Position numbers and translations under genes: made by a program. Shown here in pieces: positions 46,749 to 56,407 of a stretch of 64,000 nt of DNA. The stretch covers positions 62,001 to 126,000 of the forward strand of contig NZ_MAEW01000011.1 of the NCBI RefSeq assembly GCF_002013375.1, read 5' to 3'. The notes below the pieces were generated by a model that was given only the letters and a program-made list of their open reading frames with translations, ran no database searches and was not told the DNA's origin. Numbering within the stretch: position 1 is the first letter of the stretch; every line of letters starts with the position of its first letter. This DNA is from Mycobacterium sp. D16Q13. GTDB lineage: Bacteria; Actinomycetota; Actinomycetes; Mycobacteriales; Mycobacteriaceae.

Positions 46749-46768
46749 ATTGAACAATACTGTTCAAT
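46749..46768. promoter_or_regulatory. TetR operator candidate before the dioxygenase operon
   Basis: ATTGAACAATACTGTTCAAT is a perfect inverted repeat with eight-base arms and a four-base centre. It lies 54 bases before the first gene's ATG, inside the lowest-GC part of the intergenic region. Confidence 0.65.
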
Positions 46769-46822
46769 CAGTTACGTTGTTGTTGAGGCGTGGCCCACGG
46801 TGGCGGATGGAAAGGCTCGGCA

Positions 46823-48007
46823 ATGAGCTCAGAATCGGCAGTAGCCGGCGACCCGATGTCTGACCGGGTCCCCGTGAGCAGCAGCACCGCCGGTGCACAC
46901 GCCGACCTGCACAGCTCTGAGGGCGCCCGCAGCGGTGAGCATCCGGGCCGATCGCGTAACCCACTGATCAAGGTCACCGACGTCGCTTGGCTGGAATTCG
47001 ACAAACCTGATCTGGCCCGTGCTGAAGCTTTTGCTCACGCGTTCGGCTTGGCCACCGCGATGCGCACTGACACCGAATTGCACTTGCGTGGCAGCGATCG
47101 CAACGCTCCCTGCGTACTCATCCGGCGCGGCACGCAAACCCGCTTCCGCGGAATGGCATTCGCCGCCGGCGACGACGCCGACCTGGTGCGCCTGGCCAAC
47201 GCGACCGGCTCCCGGGTGACGCCGCTACCGGAATCGATGGGCGGCCTGGGCGTGCAATTGACCGATCCCAGCGGCATCCCGGTCCGTGTCGTGGCCACGA
47301 CACGGCCGGTGCGCCCGCTGCCGAGGCAGGTACCCCACCTCCTCAACGTTGGCGACCGCCTTGAGCGGATCAATGTGACGCAGCGGCCGCCGCGAGTACC
47401 CTCCACGGTCCAACGTCTGGGTCACGTCGTTCTGCAAAGCACGAAATACCGTGCGGCACTGAATTGGTACCTCGACACCCTCGGCATGATCGTCAGCGAC
47501 TTCCTGCACTTCCCCGGCCAGCGCGACCGAGGCCCGATCATGAGCTTTATACGCTGTGACCGCGGCTCGATCCCGAGCGACCATCACACCCTCGCGTTGG
47601 CGCTGGGGCCAGCCAACCGCTATGTGCACTCGGCCTACCAGGTCAGCGATCTCGACGCCCTCGCCGCCGGCGGCGAATACCTCAAAGAGCGCGGCTACCA
47701 ACGTTCCTGGGGTATCGGGCGGCACGTCCAGGGCAGCCAGATCTTCGACTACTGGCGTGACCCCGACGGGTTCATGGTCGAACATTTCACCGACGGCGAC
47801 ATGTTCGACAACACCCTCGAACCCGGATGGGCCCAGTTCGGCGCCTCGGGCCTGGCGCAGTGGGGGCCGCCCGCCACGGCCGATTTCCTCGGCACCAGTG
47901 CCCGCCACATGCGGCGCGACGTACTCGAACTGCTGACCGCTGTGCGTAGCAATAACGAATTCGACGTCCACCGCCTCATCGGCTTACTGAAAGCGGCCAA
48001 GTCATGA
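46823..48007 (+). CDS. Extradiol-type dioxygenase, VOC superfamily
   Basis: Protein of 394 residues with two vicinal-oxygen-chelate modules, as in catechol 2,3-dioxygenases. The first (about 50-160) starts VTDVAWLEFDKPDLARAEAF; the second (about 190-330) starts VQRLGHVVLQSTKYRAALNW. Iron ligands of the second module fit H199 in RLGHVV, the histidine in DHHTLALALG and the glutamate in DGFMVEHFTDGD. The enzyme should cleave an aromatic diol next to a hydroxyl. The N-terminal 50 residues are Ser-rich and extra. The ATG is the one with GGAAAGG upstream. It is first in the operon and overlaps the FAH gene by four bases. Confidence 0.82.
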   Translation: MSSESAVAGDPMSDRVPVSSSTAGAHADLHSSEGARSGEHPGRSRNPLIKVTDVAWLEFDKPDLARAEAFAHAFGLATAMRTDTELHLRGSDRNAPCVLIRRGTQTRFRGMAFAAGDDADLVRLANATGSRVTPLPESMGGLGVQLTDPSGIPVRVVATTRPVRPLPRQVPHLLNVGDRLERINVTQRPPRVPSTVQRLGHVVLQSTKYRAALNWYLDTLGMIVSDFLHFPGQRDRGPIMSFIRCDRGSIPSDHHTLALALGPANRYVHSAYQVSDLDALAAGGEYLKERGYQRSWGIGRHVQGSQIFDYWRDPDGFMVEHFTDGDMFDNTLEPGWAQFGASGLAQWGPPATADFLGTSARHMRRDVLELLTAVRSNNEFDVHRLIGLLKAAKS

Positions 48008-48942
48008 CCATTTCCGTTCTGCGCACCGCTGACGCCTGGTGGGTGCACACCCCAAACGGGGCAGCAAAGATAGTCACCGACGCCACCACCACCGGCGGCC
48101 TGCTGACCGACCGTGCCGCCATCGAGGCCGCGACGAACGACACCGAGACGGTGCCGGTCGACACCCTCGCACTGATCTCACCGGTTACCGCGCCGTGCCG
48201 GGTCGTGGCCCAGATGACCAACTTCGCCTCGCACGTCAAAGACTCCGGCATGGACCCGGACACGATCCCGTTGACCTTCTTCCGCAAATCCTCGGCATCG
48301 ATCACCGGCCCCTTCGCCAACATCGTCAAACCCGGCCACGTCAAGCTGCTGGACTACGAAGTCGAAATCGGTCTGGTCATCGGGACCGACATCCCGGTAG
48401 GCACCCGCATTGACGAGGATGACCTCGCCCGCTACGTGGGCGGGCTGGTGGTCACCAACGATGTGTCCGCCCGCGACATTCAGCTGTCCCAAACCCAGTT
48501 CTACGAAGCTAAGTCGTACCCGACCTTCACCCCGGTCGGCCCGGCCTTGGTCTTGTTGACCGCCTCTGAACTCAAGCGCTTCGGCGATCTTCGCCTGCAG
48601 CTGCGCGTCAATGGCCAACTGCGCCAGAACATGCTTGTTGGTGATGACATGATCTACACGCCACGGCAGGCTCTGCAAGCACTGACCCGCTTCCAGGACC
48701 TCAGCGCCGGCGATCTCCTACTGACCGGGACGCCGGTGGGTACCGCACTGAGCGCACCGCCCAAGCCGATCCAGATCATCGCGTCCCTGTTGCCGCCCGC
48801 GGTGAAATGGAAGGCCTTCTTCAAACGTCAAGCCGGCAACCCGAGGTACCTGCATGACGGAGACGTCATCGAAGCAACCGCGGCTCTCGACGATGGCAGC
48901 ATCAAGCTGGGCACGCAGACTAACACGGTGCGCTACGCATGA
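48004..48942 (+). CDS. Fumarylacetoacetate hydrolase (FAH)-family protein
   Basis: Protein of 312 residues. FAH metal ligands are visible: KLLDYEVEIGLVIG (two glutamates), GGLVVTNDVSARD (aspartate), and the C-terminal GDLLLTGTPVGT and YLHDGDVIEATAALDD. The family hydrolyses C-C bonds of acylpyruvates or hydrates and decarboxylates dienols, the steps that follow ring cleavage. It overlaps the genes on both sides by four bases. Together with the dioxygenase it forms the lower part of a meta-cleavage path. Confidence 0.85.
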   Translation: MTISVLRTADAWWVHTPNGAAKIVTDATTTGGLLTDRAAIEAATNDTETVPVDTLALISPVTAPCRVVAQMTNFASHVKDSGMDPDTIPLTFFRKSSASITGPFANIVKPGHVKLLDYEVEIGLVIGTDIPVGTRIDEDDLARYVGGLVVTNDVSARDIQLSQTQFYEAKSYPTFTPVGPALVLLTASELKRFGDLRLQLRVNGQLRQNMLVGDDMIYTPRQALQALTRFQDLSAGDLLLTGTPVGTALSAPPKPIQIIASLLPPAVKWKAFFKRQAGNPRYLHDGDVIEATAALDDGSIKLGTQTNTVRYA

Positions 48943-50825
48943 GCCCGAACCAGTTGTGGCCCAACTATGCCCGCCCGGATGATCTTCGCATCATCGAATC
49001 GATACCTTTGTCCCATCGCGGCCTGCCCGCTTCTACCTACGCGCTGCTCGCCCGTGCCGGGCAGATCTGGCCCGACCGGATGGCGGTCAGCGTACTGCCT
49101 GATGGTGAACGTTGGCAGCAGCCTGCCCGCCGCACCTTTGGGCACCTGCTACATGATGTCCACCAAGTGGCAAACCTCTTGCGCGACATCGGTGTTCAGC
49201 GCACCGATACCGTCGCTCTGATCGCACCGAACTGCGCCGACCTGATCACCGCGACACTGGCGGCACAGCTGGCTGGGATCGCAGCCCCGATCAACGGTGC
49301 ACTCTCACCCGACCACATTGGTGAACTCATCCGCCGCTCCGGCGCCCGCGTCCTGATCACCGCCGACCCTGATCTCGATGCCACCGCGTGGACCATCGCC
49401 GAAGGCCTCGTCGCGGATGGTCTCATCGACACCGTCCTCCTTACCACCGCGACAGGCACCCCCGCGGCCACACGTGCGCATTTCCTGCCAGGCGCAAAAG
49501 TGGACTACCTCATGGGTCGGGCCGCCGACTACGACAGCGACCAATTCCATGGCGCTGCACCACAACCCGACGATCTGGCGGCACTATTTCACACCGGCGG
49601 AACCACCGGCGCCCCCAAGCTGGCCGCCCACACCCACGCCAACGAAGTCATCAACGCCTGGATGATCGCGGCCAACACCGTGCTTGACGAGACCGCCGGG
49701 CTGTTCGCCGCGTTGCCGCTATTCCATGTCAACGCACTCGTGGTAACCACCCTGGCTCCGCTGCTGCGTGGGCAACACGTCCTGTGGGCAGGACCACGGG
49801 GCTACCGAGACATGGCGCTGTACAGCAACTTCTGGAAAATCGTTGAGCGCTATCGGATAACCGCGATGAGCGCCGTCCCCACGGTGTACGCCGTCCTCGC
49901 GCACATCCCGGTCGATGCGGACATCTCCGACATGAAGCTCGCCGTGGTGGGCGCCGCAGCATTGCCCGCCGCGGTCCGCAACGACTTTCAGACACACACC
50001 GGGATTCCCCTCGTTGAGGGATACGGCCTGACCGAAGCGACCTGCGCAAGCGCCCGCAGCTTTCCCGATCATCCGCGGCCCGGTGCGGCGGGCCAAAGAC
50101 TGCCTTACCAACAGATCAAAGCCGTCCATATCGACGATGACGGTGCGTGGCATGACCTGCCGCGCGGCTCCGTTGGCACCTTGGCCATCCACGGGCCCAC
50201 CGTGTTCCCCGGGTACGTCATGGGCCGTAACGCCGATGGTTTCGTACTTGACGGCGACGGCAAACTGGTCGACGGCTGGCTCGACACCGGCGACCTGGCC
50301 TGGATCGATGACGACGATTTTGTCCATCTGTCCGGCCGTGCCAAAGACCTCATCATCCGCGGCGGGCACAATATCGACCCGGCAATGATCGAAGATGCCC
50401 TGCTCGCTCATCCCGACGTTATCGGCGCCGCTGCGGTGGGCCGCCCCGATATACATGCTGGCGAAGTACCGGTCGCCTACGTGACCGTACGACAGCACGC
50501 CACCGCTACCGCAGAGTCCTTACGGCAGTGGGCCGCTGACCACGTCGCCGAGGCGGCCGCCGCACCCAAAGCGGTCATCGTGATCGACACCATCCCGATT
50601 ACCGCCATCGGCAAACCGTACAAACTGCCGCTACGGGCCGATGCCGCCCGCCGCGCCGTCACCGACGCCGTGACCGGCATCGACGGCATACACGCCGTGA
50701 CCGCCGACACCGAAGACGGAGCAACGGTCGTCACCGTCAACCTCGCTGCGGGGAGCAGCCACGCGATGGTCGAGGCGATTCTGGACCGGTACACCATCAC
50801 ATGGCGTCTGATCGAGGAGCACTGA
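48939..50825 (+). CDS. AMP-dependent acyl-CoA synthetase/ligase
   Basis: Adenylate-forming ligase of 628 residues. The ATP loop is FHTGGTTGAPKLAAHTH; the A5 motif YGLTEATCASARSF; A7 WLDTGDLAWIDDD; A8 HLSGRAKDLIIRGGHNIDPA; and the catalytic lysine GKPYKLPLR near the end. The C-terminal 60 residues (VTDAVTGIDGIHAVTADTED) go beyond the usual ligase end and look like a small extra domain. It activates a carboxylic acid to the CoA ester; chain type unknown. It lies four bases into the FAH gene and five bases before the hydroxylase. Confidence 0.85.
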   Translation: MSPNQLWPNYARPDDLRIIESIPLSHRGLPASTYALLARAGQIWPDRMAVSVLPDGERWQQPARRTFGHLLHDVHQVANLLRDIGVQRTDTVALIAPNCADLITATLAAQLAGIAAPINGALSPDHIGELIRRSGARVLITADPDLDATAWTIAEGLVADGLIDTVLLTTATGTPAATRAHFLPGAKVDYLMGRAADYDSDQFHGAAPQPDDLAALFHTGGTTGAPKLAAHTHANEVINAWMIAANTVLDETAGLFAALPLFHVNALVVTTLAPLLRGQHVLWAGPRGYRDMALYSNFWKIVERYRITAMSAVPTVYAVLAHIPVDADISDMKLAVVGAAALPAAVRNDFQTHTGIPLVEGYGLTEATCASARSFPDHPRPGAAGQRLPYQQIKAVHIDDDGAWHDLPRGSVGTLAIHGPTVFPGYVMGRNADGFVLDGDGKLVDGWLDTGDLAWIDDDDFVHLSGRAKDLIIRGGHNIDPAMIEDALLAHPDVIGAAAVGRPDIHAGEVPVAYVTVRQHATATAESLRQWAADHVAEAAAAPKAVIVIDTIPITAIGKPYKLPLRADAARRAVTDAVTGIDGIHAVTADTEDGATVVTVNLAAGSSHAMVEAILDRYTITWRLIEEH

Positions 50826-50830
50826 ACGCC

Positions 50831-52438
50831 ATGCTCCGATCAGATCCGGCACCTGTCGTGAATACCTCAGCACAGCAGCCGTTTCCGGTTGTCATCGTGG
50901 GGGCTGGGCCGACCGGCCTGACTGCTGCCACGCTGTTAGCTCAGCACGGCGTACCGTGCCTGCTGCTTGATCGGTGGCCCACGGTGTATCCGCAGCCACG
51001 GGCCGTACATCTCGACGACGAGATCTACCGCATCTTGGTGCAGTTAGGTGTCGGCGAACAGTTCGCCGCCATCTCCTGTCCCGGCGCGGGTATGCGGCTG
51101 CTCGATCACCATCGACGGGTGCTGAGCCAGATAGACCGCGTTCGGATCGGTATCCATGGATACCCGCAGGCCAATATGTTCGATCAGCCCGAATTGGAAG
51201 AGCTGCTGCGTGCCAACCTGGCGCGGTATCGGCAAGTCACAGTGCGAAGCGGTGTCGAAGTCACTGCGGTCAGACAGCTTGGCAACAGCCAGGTGTGGGT
51301 GAGGTTCACCGACCGCGATAGCGGTGATGAGCACCGTGTGATGGCTGCCTATGTCTTGGGCTGTGATGGCGCCAACAGCGTGGTCCGCACCGCCATCGGA
51401 TCCAGCATGACTGCATGGCCGTTCGCCCAGCGGTGGCTTGTGGTCGACATGTCCTCGGACGCCGACCTGCGCCAATGGGACGGCGTACACCACTTGTGCG
51501 ATCCAGATCGTCCGGCAACGTTCATGCGGATCGGAAAACGCCGCTACCGTTGGGAATTCAAACTTCACCACGATGAGACGGCGGCAGACTTTGACACCAC
51601 TGTGAAGCTGCGGCCGCTGCTCGCCCCGTGGATAGGCAACGTCACGGCCAATGAACTCGAATTGATTCGGGCCACCGAGTACGACTTCCGCGCCTGCGTT
51701 GCCGATCACTGGCGCAACGGCAATGTGTTCATTCTGGGCGATGCCGCCCACCTGACCCCACCATTTGTCGGCCAGGGCATGGGAGCGGGAATGAGGGATG
51801 CGGCCAACCTCGCCTGGAAATTAGCCGGGGTGCTGGGCGGCCAGTTGCCCGCGCGGGTGCTGGACACCTATGAAAAAGAACGAAAGCCTCACGCCTGGAA
51901 AGCGATCGCCGTTGCGGTAGCCATCGGCATGGCCATGACCACTCGTAGCGCAGTGGGCGCTGCCATCTGCAAACTGCTGGTTCCCCGCCTACGTCACGTC
52001 CCGGGGGTGCGATCACGCATACGTCATTCGGGGTCGCCGCCGCTGACTCGGTCTGCGCTAGTGATCAAACCCCGACGCCCGCTGCAGCTAGCTGGCACCC
52101 AGATTCCGAATCTTGTTCTCAGCCAGGGCCAACGACTTGACACGGTCCTCGGGATGGGATTCGCAGTGGTCACCTGCGAAGCGGTGGATTGCGATCAACG
52201 AGCCCTGCTAGGTCGGTGCGGCGCCGACCTCATTATCGAACCACGCCAATCCGAGTTGGGCCGTTGGCTGCGCCGCGGCCACGCCAAAGTGGCGCTGGTT
52301 CGGCCGGATCGCACTGTAATGCAGACAGCCCGACACCTTTCTGAACTAGTTAGTACGACACCATTACTGGCTCCCCCAGCCGGCTCACCGCGTACAGCGA
52401 AACCCCATGAAGCGCCGAGCGAAACGAGGATCCAATGA
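50831..52438 (+). CDS. FAD-dependent aromatic hydroxylase (MhpA/PheA type)
   Basis: Flavoprotein monooxygenase of 535 residues. The FAD site is VVIVGAGPTGLTAATLLAQHG, the second fingerprint is YVLGCDGANSVVRTAIG, and the third is VFILGDAAHLTPPFVGQGMGAGMRDAANLAWKL, here split for length. This is the MhpA-like 3-(3-hydroxyphenyl)propionate hydroxylase group. The enzyme would put the second hydroxyl on a phenolic ring and so make the substrate of the dioxygenase. ATG five bases after the ligase stop was chosen; a reading starting inside the ligase is rejected. A 37-base gap leads to mmpS. Confidence 0.85.
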   Translation: MLRSDPAPVVNTSAQQPFPVVIVGAGPTGLTAATLLAQHGVPCLLLDRWPTVYPQPRAVHLDDEIYRILVQLGVGEQFAAISCPGAGMRLLDHHRRVLSQIDRVRIGIHGYPQANMFDQPELEELLRANLARYRQVTVRSGVEVTAVRQLGNSQVWVRFTDRDSGDEHRVMAAYVLGCDGANSVVRTAIGSSMTAWPFAQRWLVVDMSSDADLRQWDGVHHLCDPDRPATFMRIGKRRYRWEFKLHHDETAADFDTTVKLRPLLAPWIGNVTANELELIRATEYDFRACVADHWRNGNVFILGDAAHLTPPFVGQGMGAGMRDAANLAWKLAGVLGGQLPARVLDTYEKERKPHAWKAIAVAVAIGMAMTTRSAVGAAICKLLVPRLRHVPGVRSRIRHSGSPPLTRSALVIKPRRPLQLAGTQIPNLVLSQGQRLDTVLGMGFAVVTCEAVDCDQRALLGRCGADLIIEPRQSELGRWLRRGHAKVALVRPDRTVMQTARHLSELVSTTPLLAPPAGSPRTAKPHEAPSETRIQ

Positions 52439-52475
52439 TTGTCATTCATCGCGCCCCAGCGACAGGGTCTCGATC

Positions 52476-52937
52476 ATGAGTCGACGCAAACAAGCAAAAG
52501 GCCGAGCCGGCCGAGTGGCGGGCGCGTTGTGGATGCCCTTGGTAGCGCTGATCGTCATCGCGGTGGTGGGCTTCGGGGTGAATCGGATTCGGGAGAAGTC
52601 GCAGGCGATCAGCCACCCTCCGACTGCTCGTCCGATCCCGGCCACGGTGGTTCAGATCAATCCCAAGAATGTCACCTACGAGGTGTTCGGTGATCTCGGA
52701 AATAGCGGGAAGGTGGCCTATGCCAACCTCAATAGCGAACCCGTCAATGTCGTGCTGACCTCACTGCCGTGGTTGGTTTCGGAGACCACGATGTCGTCGG
52801 CCGTGTCGCTGAGCCTGGTGGCGCAGGTCGACGGCAACACTGTGGGTTGCCGCATACGGGTCAACGGAGAAGTGCGTGAGGAACAGGTCGTCAACCACGT
52901 CGGTGCCGCGGTTGCGTGCTCGGTGACGGCAGCATGA
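52476..52937 (+). CDS. MmpS-family accessory membrane protein
   Basis: Protein of 153 residues with one N-terminal membrane helix (WMPLVALIVIAVVGFGVNRI) and the MmpS domain: KNVTYEVFGDLGNSGKVAYAN, NVVLTSLPWLVSETT and GCRIRVNGEVREEQVVNHVG. MmpS proteins stand outside the membrane and work with their MmpL partner in lipid or siderophore export. The ATG overlaps nothing upstream; the stop overlaps the mmpL ATG by four bases. Confidence 0.9.
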   Translation: MSRRKQAKGRAGRVAGALWMPLVALIVIAVVGFGVNRIREKSQAISHPPTARPIPATVVQINPKNVTYEVFGDLGNSGKVAYANLNSEPVNVVLTSLPWLVSETTMSSAVSLSLVAQVDGNTVGCRIRVNGEVREEQVVNHVGAAVACSVTAA

Positions 52938-55873
52938 CCGCGGGCCAGCAGCCGCCGGGTGATGACGCGGTCACGGGTCCGGTGCCGACTCAACGGCCGG
53001 TGAAGCACGAAACGCACAAGCATCCAGCCGCCGCACGCTGGCTTCGTGTGCTCGCGGTTCCGGTGGTGCTTTTCTGGGTCATTGCCGCCGCTGCCGTGAC
53101 TATCTTTGTGCCCTCCCTGGAAGAAACCACCTCGGCCAACGCTAAAGCGATGATTCCGCGGGACGCGCCCTCGTCGGTTGCGGCCATCACTCAGGGGAAG
53201 GACTTCAAGGAATCCGACTACACCAGCGCTGCCGTCGTCGTGCTTGAGGCGCAGGGCCGCCAGCTCGGCGAACAGGACCGAAAGTATTACGACGAGATGG
53301 TTCGTCGGCTGCGGGACGACAAAGAGCATGTGCAGTCACTGATGGACATGTGGGGCGATCCGGTCACCCGCTCGGGTCAGCAGAGCGCGGACGGTCAGGT
53401 GGCAACGCTGACGGTCCGGCCGACCGGCGATTTGGCTGATGCCGACTCGAACAGGTCGATTAAGGCCATTCGGGGCATCATCGAGAAACTCGACAATGAG
53501 AAACCCGAGGGACTCAAGGTCTACGTGAGCGGTCCGGCGCCTTTGGCCTCGGACATGCTGACCGCCGCCGACGAGAGCATGGTCACGCTGGAAATCGTCA
53601 CCGTCGTGGTGATCATCGTCATGCTGCTGATCGCCTTCCGCTCCGTTACCCGGGCGATCATCCCGCTGTTCGGTGTGTTGATCACGCTCGCTACCGCGCG
53701 TGGCGTGATCTCGCTGCTGGTTGAGAATCACGTCATCGGGATCTCGTCCTTCGGGATGAATATGGCGGTGTCCCTGGTCCTGGGTGTTGCCACCGACTAC
53801 GGCATCTTCTACCTGGGCCGCTTCGAGGAGGCCTTGCGGGCCGGGGAGGACCGCGAGTCGGCGTACTACACCTCGGTGCACAACGTGACCCACGTCGTCA
53901 TCGGCTCGGGAGTAGCGATCTCGGGTGCGTGCCTGTGTCTGAGCCTGACCACGCTCGACTACTTCCGCACCCTGGGGCCGCCGTGTTTCGTGGCGATGGC
54001 CGTGTCGGTCATGGCGGCCCTCACGATGGGCCCGGCGCTGTTGACGCTGGGAAGCAAGATCCCCTGGCTAGGCGAGCCGGCCAAGGCCAGCCCCGTCTGG
54101 CGTAAGCTCGGCACCGCCACCGCCAAGTGGCCCGCCGCCATGATTGCGGTTGCGGCACTGGTGATTCCGCTGTGCATCGCCAACCTGGCTAACTACACGG
54201 TGAGCTACAACGATCGGGACTACGCACCGACTTCTGTGGAAGCATCTCAGGGTTACGCAGCGGCCGACCGGCATTTCCAGCCGAGCCAGCTCTCGATCGA
54301 CACCCTGTACATCAAGGCCGACCACGACATGCGCAACACCACCGACATGATCAGCCTGGACCGGATTGCCAAGAATATCGTCCGCACACCGGGCATTTCG
54401 ATGGTGCAGAGCATCACCCGGCCCAACGGCCGACCGCTGGAACACGCCTCGCTGCCCTATTCCATGGGTTCCATGGGCACCATGATCGGCCAGAATCTCG
54501 GATTCATGAAAGACCGGGTCGCCGATATCGACACCATGGCCGCTCGTATGGGCGACATGATCGCCTCGACCCAAAAGATGACGAGCCTCACAGGACAATT
54601 AGCCGAAGGCGCGCAGATCTCCACAGAGGCCGCCAAGGGGCTCAAAGAGGCAATGGAGACGATGCGGGACAAGATGGCCGACTTCGATGACTTCTTCCGG
54701 CCAGTGCGCAACTATCTGTATTGGGAACCGCACTGCTTCGACATCCCGATCTGCTGGGCCATGCGCTCGCTGAACGAGTCTCTCGACAGTATCGACGAAA
54801 CGACTCAGTATCTAGGGCCGATGGTCGATGGTCTGACCAAGATTTCCACCGCCACCCCGCAGATGATCGCCCAACTCAACGCCATGGTGCAGAACATGAC
54901 TGTCATGCAGCGGCTGACGCTGACCACGCAGAGCCTGATGCATGCGACCATCACCCAGCTTGAGCCGATGGTCAGCCCGATGGTCGACATGGCGCAGGCG
55001 TTCGACAACGCCAAGAACGACGACTTCTTCTTCCTGCCCCCGGATTCCTTCAAAACCACGGAATTTCAGACTGGGTTGAAGTTCATGATGACGCCCGACG
55101 GTAGGGGTACCCGCATCATGATCTACCACCAGGGCGAAGCAATGAGCCCCGAGGGCATCGATCAGATCCAGCGCGCTGATGCCGCCGCCCACGAAGCCAT
55201 CAAGGGCACCTCCCTATCGGACGTACAGCTTCTCATGGCCGGCTCATCCTCAAATTTCCGTGATGTGCAAACGTTTTCCATGAACGACATCCTGACGATG
55301 ATGCTGGCCACCTTCGGGTTGGTGTTCCTGATCGTCATGGTCATCACGCGAACGCTGGCCGGTTCGGTGATCGTGTTGATCACCGTGGTGCTGTCCTTCC
55401 TGGGCTCGCTGGGGCTGGCGGCTTTCATCTGGGAGACCCTGTTCGGCATCACCTTGCATTGGCTCACACTGCCCATCGCCTTCATCGTGCTCGTCGGCGT
55501 GGGCTGCGACTACAACCTGCTACTGCTGTCCCGATACCGCGAAGAGTTGTCGGCCGGCATCCGCACCGGCCTGATCCGAACTATCACCGGCTCCGGCAAC
55601 GTCGCTGTCACTGCGGCGTTCGTGCTCGCCGGAACCATGCTGGCGATGCTCTCCAGCGACGTGGTCAACATCGGCCAAGCCGGAGCGACCATCTGCATCG
55701 GACTGGTCTTCGACATGATGATCGTCCGGCTATTGCTGGTGATGCCGTTAGCCAGTCTCCTCGGGCCCTGGTTCTGGTGGCCGCAGAAACTGCCCACGCC
55801 GAAGCGGGCCACCTTCAGAAATGAGCCGAGCCCCGGACCACAATCCATCAGCGAGGTCAGTCCACAGGCGTAG
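52934..55873 (+). CDS. MmpL-family RND transporter
   Basis: Inner-membrane transporter of 979 residues with two repeats of one helix, a large outer loop and five more helices. The proton-relay Asp-Tyr pairs are present: VATDYGIFYLGRFEEALRAG in the fourth helix and VGCDYNLLLLSRYREELSAG in the tenth. The second outer loop holds a long coiled coil (about residues 490-720, GQLAEGAQISTEAAKGLKEA, METMRDKMADFDDFF) with two cysteines (PHCFDIPICWA), as in MmpL4/5-type proteins. It forms the end of the operon with MmpS. Substrate unknown. Confidence 0.93.
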   Translation: MTAGQQPPGDDAVTGPVPTQRPVKHETHKHPAAARWLRVLAVPVVLFWVIAAAAVTIFVPSLEETTSANAKAMIPRDAPSSVAAITQGKDFKESDYTSAAVVVLEAQGRQLGEQDRKYYDEMVRRLRDDKEHVQSLMDMWGDPVTRSGQQSADGQVATLTVRPTGDLADADSNRSIKAIRGIIEKLDNEKPEGLKVYVSGPAPLASDMLTAADESMVTLEIVTVVVIIVMLLIAFRSVTRAIIPLFGVLITLATARGVISLLVENHVIGISSFGMNMAVSLVLGVATDYGIFYLGRFEEALRAGEDRESAYYTSVHNVTHVVIGSGVAISGACLCLSLTTLDYFRTLGPPCFVAMAVSVMAALTMGPALLTLGSKIPWLGEPAKASPVWRKLGTATAKWPAAMIAVAALVIPLCIANLANYTVSYNDRDYAPTSVEASQGYAAADRHFQPSQLSIDTLYIKADHDMRNTTDMISLDRIAKNIVRTPGISMVQSITRPNGRPLEHASLPYSMGSMGTMIGQNLGFMKDRVADIDTMAARMGDMIASTQKMTSLTGQLAEGAQISTEAAKGLKEAMETMRDKMADFDDFFRPVRNYLYWEPHCFDIPICWAMRSLNESLDSIDETTQYLGPMVDGLTKISTATPQMIAQLNAMVQNMTVMQRLTLTTQSLMHATITQLEPMVSPMVDMAQAFDNAKNDDFFFLPPDSFKTTEFQTGLKFMMTPDGRGTRIMIYHQGEAMSPEGIDQIQRADAAAHEAIKGTSLSDVQLLMAGSSSNFRDVQTFSMNDILTMMLATFGLVFLIVMVITRTLAGSVIVLITVVLSFLGSLGLAAFIWETLFGITLHWLTLPIAFIVLVGVGCDYNLLLLSRYREELSAGIRTGLIRTITGSGNVAVTAAFVLAGTMLAMLSSDVVNIGQAGATICIGLVFDMMIVRLLLVMPLASLLGPWFWWPQKLPTPKRATFRNEPSPGPQSISEVSPQA

Positions 55874-55993
55874 ATCGAAGGCACTTAAACTCACTCAGGC
55901 TCGCATCCTCGGCCGCCATGTCGCTCGCTTCCCACGTGCATGCAGGCCGCGCCCAATTCCCAGCCGCGCCGGGTCCAGCGCTCAATAGCGGAT

Positions 55994-56350
55994 CTAACCG
56001 TCCTCCACTGAGCCGTTGCGTTTAGGTCGGACGTGGTCGGCGGCGCTAGATCGTAGTGCGGCGTTGACATCTTCTAGGTCCAAGATGCGACCGATGCCTG
56101 CGATGTTGACGCCGACCATAACGAGGGCGACGATGCGTTCGATACGCGCCAAGTCATCGGCACTGTAGCGGCGGGTGCCGCCCTCCGTGCGCGCCGGGGA
56201 TAGCAACCCATGGCGTTCCCACAGTCGCAGCGATTGCGTGGGGGCGCCGGATAATTCCGCGGCGATCGTGATCCCGTACACCCCGTGGTGGGGTGCGGGC
56301 ATCCGAGCGCGGATCCCAGGGCCTTGCACCGGCAAGCCTTCATTGATCAT
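55994..56350 (-). CDS. MerR-family regulator (HspR-like)
   Basis: Regulator of 118 residues. The HTH is VYGITIAAELSGAPTQSLRL followed by WERHGLLSPARTEGGTRRYS and DDLARIERIVALVMVGVNIA, the arrangement of HspR and related MerR proteins. No cysteine metal site is present. ATG at MINEGLPV was chosen; an upstream ATG would place the start within the CIRCE element. It is divergent from the Hsp20 gene, with which it shares 135 bases of control region, so a role in heat-shock control is likely but not shown. Confidence 0.8.
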   Translation of the reverse strand: MINEGLPVQGPGIRARMPAPHHGVYGITIAAELSGAPTQSLRLWERHGLLSPARTEGGTRRYSADDLARIERIVALVMVGVNIAGIGRILDLEDVNAALRSSAADHVRPKRNGSVEDG

Positions 56351-56375
56351 CGTCACAACTTTTCTCGTTCGCCTA

Positions 56376-56402
56376 CTTGCACTCGGCATCATTGAGTGCT
56401 AA
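56376..56402. promoter_or_regulatory. CIRCE element (HrcA operator)
   Basis: CTTGCACTC-N9-GAGTGCTAA matches the CIRCE consensus TTAGCACTC-N9-GAGTGCTAA at 16 of 18 positions, with a perfect right arm and exact spacing. HrcA bound here would repress the Hsp20 gene and perhaps the divergent MerR gene until heat stress. Confidence 0.8.
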
Positions 56403-56407
56403 ATAAA

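Noticed and set aside
52476..55873. Glycopeptidolipid-type MmpS4/MmpL4 locus
   Set aside because: No peptide synthetase, glycosyltransferase or gap-like gene is nearby; the flanking genes are ring-cleavage enzymes.
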